Origin: Spiribacter curvatus
Lineage (GTDB): Bacteria > Pseudomonadota > Gammaproteobacteria > Nitrococcales > Nitrococcaceae
Reading direction: 5' to 3'
DNA length: 64,000 nucleotides
Assembly: GCF_000485905.1 (NCBI RefSeq)
Contig: NC_022664.1
Location: forward strand, 1,674,001 to 1,738,000
Each line of letters starts with the position of its first letter. The stretch's first letter is position 1. The notes beneath the pieces were generated by a model. The model ran no database searches and was not told the DNA's origin. It saw only the letters and a list, made by a program, of their open reading frames with translations. The position numbers and the translations under genes are program-made. Positions 62,903 to 64,000 of this stretch are shown piece by piece.

Positions 62903-63637
62903 TCAGGGCAGGCTCGCCAGCCCCTCCAGCACCAGATCCGGGCGCAATCGCGCGTCCAGATCGAGATAGCGGGCGATGATCGGTGCATCGCCACCGGTGA
63001 GCACCGGCGTCAGCCGCTCTGACGAGCCGGCAAGGCAACGCCGGATGACACCCTGAACCGCCGCTGCTGTGCCAAAGATGTGACCACTGGCGAGGGCATC
63101 GGCGGTATTGGTTGCGAGGAATGGCGGCCGGGTGGGGAGGTCGATGCTGGGCAACTGCGGCGCCAGTCGTGCCAGCCCCGCCTTCTGCGCGGGGAGTCCG
63201 GAGAGGATCAGGCCGCCCTGGTGGCGGGCGTCCCCGGTCACCACATCCACGGTGATGGCGGTGCCGCAGTCGACGACGCAGACGGGCAGATAACCCGCGG
63301 CCTTCGCCCCCAGCATGGCAAGCCAGCGATCGGTCCCGAGTTCGGTGGGATGCGTATAAGCGGAGTGGATCGCGTCGCCGGCCGCCGGCGTCTGAATAAA
63401 CTCCGGTGCCCGCTCCCAGTGAACCTGCAGCCAGGCGGTGATGCGGTTGACCACGGATGCCCTGGCGACATTCACCACCCGGACCCGCGCCGGTCGCTCG
63501 GCGAGTTGCCGCCATTCGGCGAATAGACGCTCGAGCGAGTCATGGGTCGCCGCCCGGGCCGCGCCGATCAGCTCGCCATCGGCCGCGAGGGCCCATTTAA
63601 TGCGGCTGTTGCCAATGTCGATCAGCAGATCGGTCAT
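62903..63637 (-). CDS. coaX: Type III pantothenate kinase
   Basis: 244 aa from the ATG at 63635-63637, which overlaps the birA stop (ATGA). CoaX phosphorylates pantothenate in the first step of coenzyme A synthesis. ASKHA-fold motifs: the N-terminal phosphate loop LLIDIGNSRIKWAL, THPTELGTDRWLAMLGAKA, the catalytic-type VVDCGTAITVDVV and VLTGGDAPIIARYL. Length is normal. It is part of the conserved birA-coaX pair next to the tRNA-tuf region. Confidence 0.94.
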   Translation of the reverse strand: MTDLLIDIGNSRIKWALAADGELIGAARAATHDSLERLFAEWRQLAERPARVRVVNVARASVVNRITAWLQVHWERAPEFIQTPAAGDAIHSAYTHPTELGTDRWLAMLGAKAAGYLPVCVVDCGTAITVDVVTGDARHQGGLILSGLPAQKAGLARLAPQLPSIDLPTRPPFLATNTADALASGHIFGTAAAVQGVIRRCLAGSSERLTPVLTGGDAPIIARYLDLDARLRPDLVLEGLASLP

Positions 63638-64000
63638 GATGGCGTTGCCCACCCCCCTTGTATCCGGCACTCGCCGGCCTGCAGATACCGCTCACCGGTA
63701 TCGGTGATCAATCGCAGCTCGCCCGTCGGTGTAATGCCCGCGACGCGGCCCTCGAGCGCCACGCCACCCGCCTGATCGACGACGATGTTCCGTCCGGCGA
63801 GGATATCAAACGCGGGCCAGCGCTCGGCGAGCAACCACTCGGCCTGGGTCGCCGACCAGGCCGTCGCATCGAGCACCCCGCCACCCAGGGCACCGAGCAA
63901 CGCGTCATCAACGACCCCATCAGCGAGCTGATGGAGACCCATGGCCCGCCGGTCGGCGGGCAGCCTGCCGACATGACCCGCCATCGTGTTGATCCCGACG
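63634..64000 (-). CDS. birA: Biotin-protein ligase BirA, C-terminal part (start outside window)
   Basis: The frame is open to the right edge and gives the last ~121 residues. VGINTMAGHVGRLPADRRAM, EWLLAERWPAFDILAGRNIV and the C-terminal SH3-like part VALEGRVAGITPTGELRLIT (ligand- and biotin-domain-binding) are typical of BirA. The stop overlaps the coaX start. Biotinylates carboxylases and may repress biotin genes if the N-terminal HTH, not visible here, is present. Confidence 0.92.
   Translation of the reverse strand, partial: VGINTMAGHVGRLPADRRAMGLHQLADGVVDDALLGALGGGVLDATAWSATQAEWLLAERWPAFDILAGRNIVVDQAGGVALEGRVAGITPTGELRLITDTGERYLQAGECRIQGGWATPS

Overview
The window looks like a gammaproteobacterial chromosome, most probably a moderately halophilic member of the Ectothiorhodospiraceae (Spiribacter/Halorhodospira-like). 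This rests on the gene order birA-coaX-tRNA-Thr ... tRNA-Tyr-Gly-Thr-tuf-tRNA-Trp-secE-nusG-rplKAJL-rpoB, a high-GC core, many acidic surface proteins and a cbb3 oxidase. The genus is an inference; no 16S gene is present.

Both ends are core. The left end (1-7.73 kb, all minus strand) carries the 5' part of rpoB, rplL, rplJ, rplA, rplK, nusG, secE, tRNA-Trp, a broken tuf with a tandemly repeated 3' end, and tRNA-Thr(GGT), tRNA-Gly(TCC) and tRNA-Tyr(GTA). The right end (62.77-64 kb) carries tRNA-Thr(TGT), coaX and the 3' end of birA. In E. coli and relatives these two ends adjoin (birA-coaA-thrU-tyrU-glyT-thrT-tufB), so about 55 kb of accessory DNA sits between thrU and tyrU here.

The accessory block has several parts. 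(i) 7.8-12.7 kb: an M10 metalloprotease with a C-terminal DUF4214-like region, plus a GtrB/membrane-protein/GtrA-type glycosylation trio. (ii) 12.8-15.0 kb: IS21 debris and an IS3-family element. (iii) 15.0-23.0 kb: a visibly AT-richer, scrambled zone. A TPR-sulfotransferase gene seems to have been split by about 6.4 kb that contains a tyrosine integrase, an XRE regulator, an unusual protein with family-A polymerase-like motifs, phage-like small genes and two inverted fragments of neighbouring genes. (iv) 23.2-40.9 kb: a surface-layer locus with a large acidic DUF4214/RTX protein, methyltransferases, GT4 glycosyltransferases (one with three GT4 modules), a Wzm/Wzt glycan exporter and a complete type I secretion system (ABC, HlyD, TolC). 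It resembles the Caulobacter RsaA locus, where a type I-secreted S-layer protein is anchored on O-antigen made next door. (v) 41.2-45.9 kb: a REC-PAS-GGDEF-EAL signalling protein and a compact class I ribonucleotide reductase. (vi) 46.1-55.6 kb: a catabolic island with a SorC-DhaK fusion, DhaK, two DhaL proteins and a divergent Rbs/Lsr-like ABC importer, probably for uptake and phosphorylation of a small ketose or polyol. (vii) 55.6-62.6 kb: an overlapping minus-strand operon for a cbb3-type oxidase (ccoN, ccoO), three further cytochromes c and a CcoI-type copper ATPase.

The strongest candidates for something new are the polymerase-like protein at 18.15-19.63 kb with its small integrative element, and the inverted surface-gene cassettes around it (14.995-16.939 and 21.95-25.19 kb). 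A 26-bp direct repeat of a tRNA-Thr 3' end at 46.14 and 62.77 kb suggests that the catabolic/respiratory block entered as one tRNA-targeted island.
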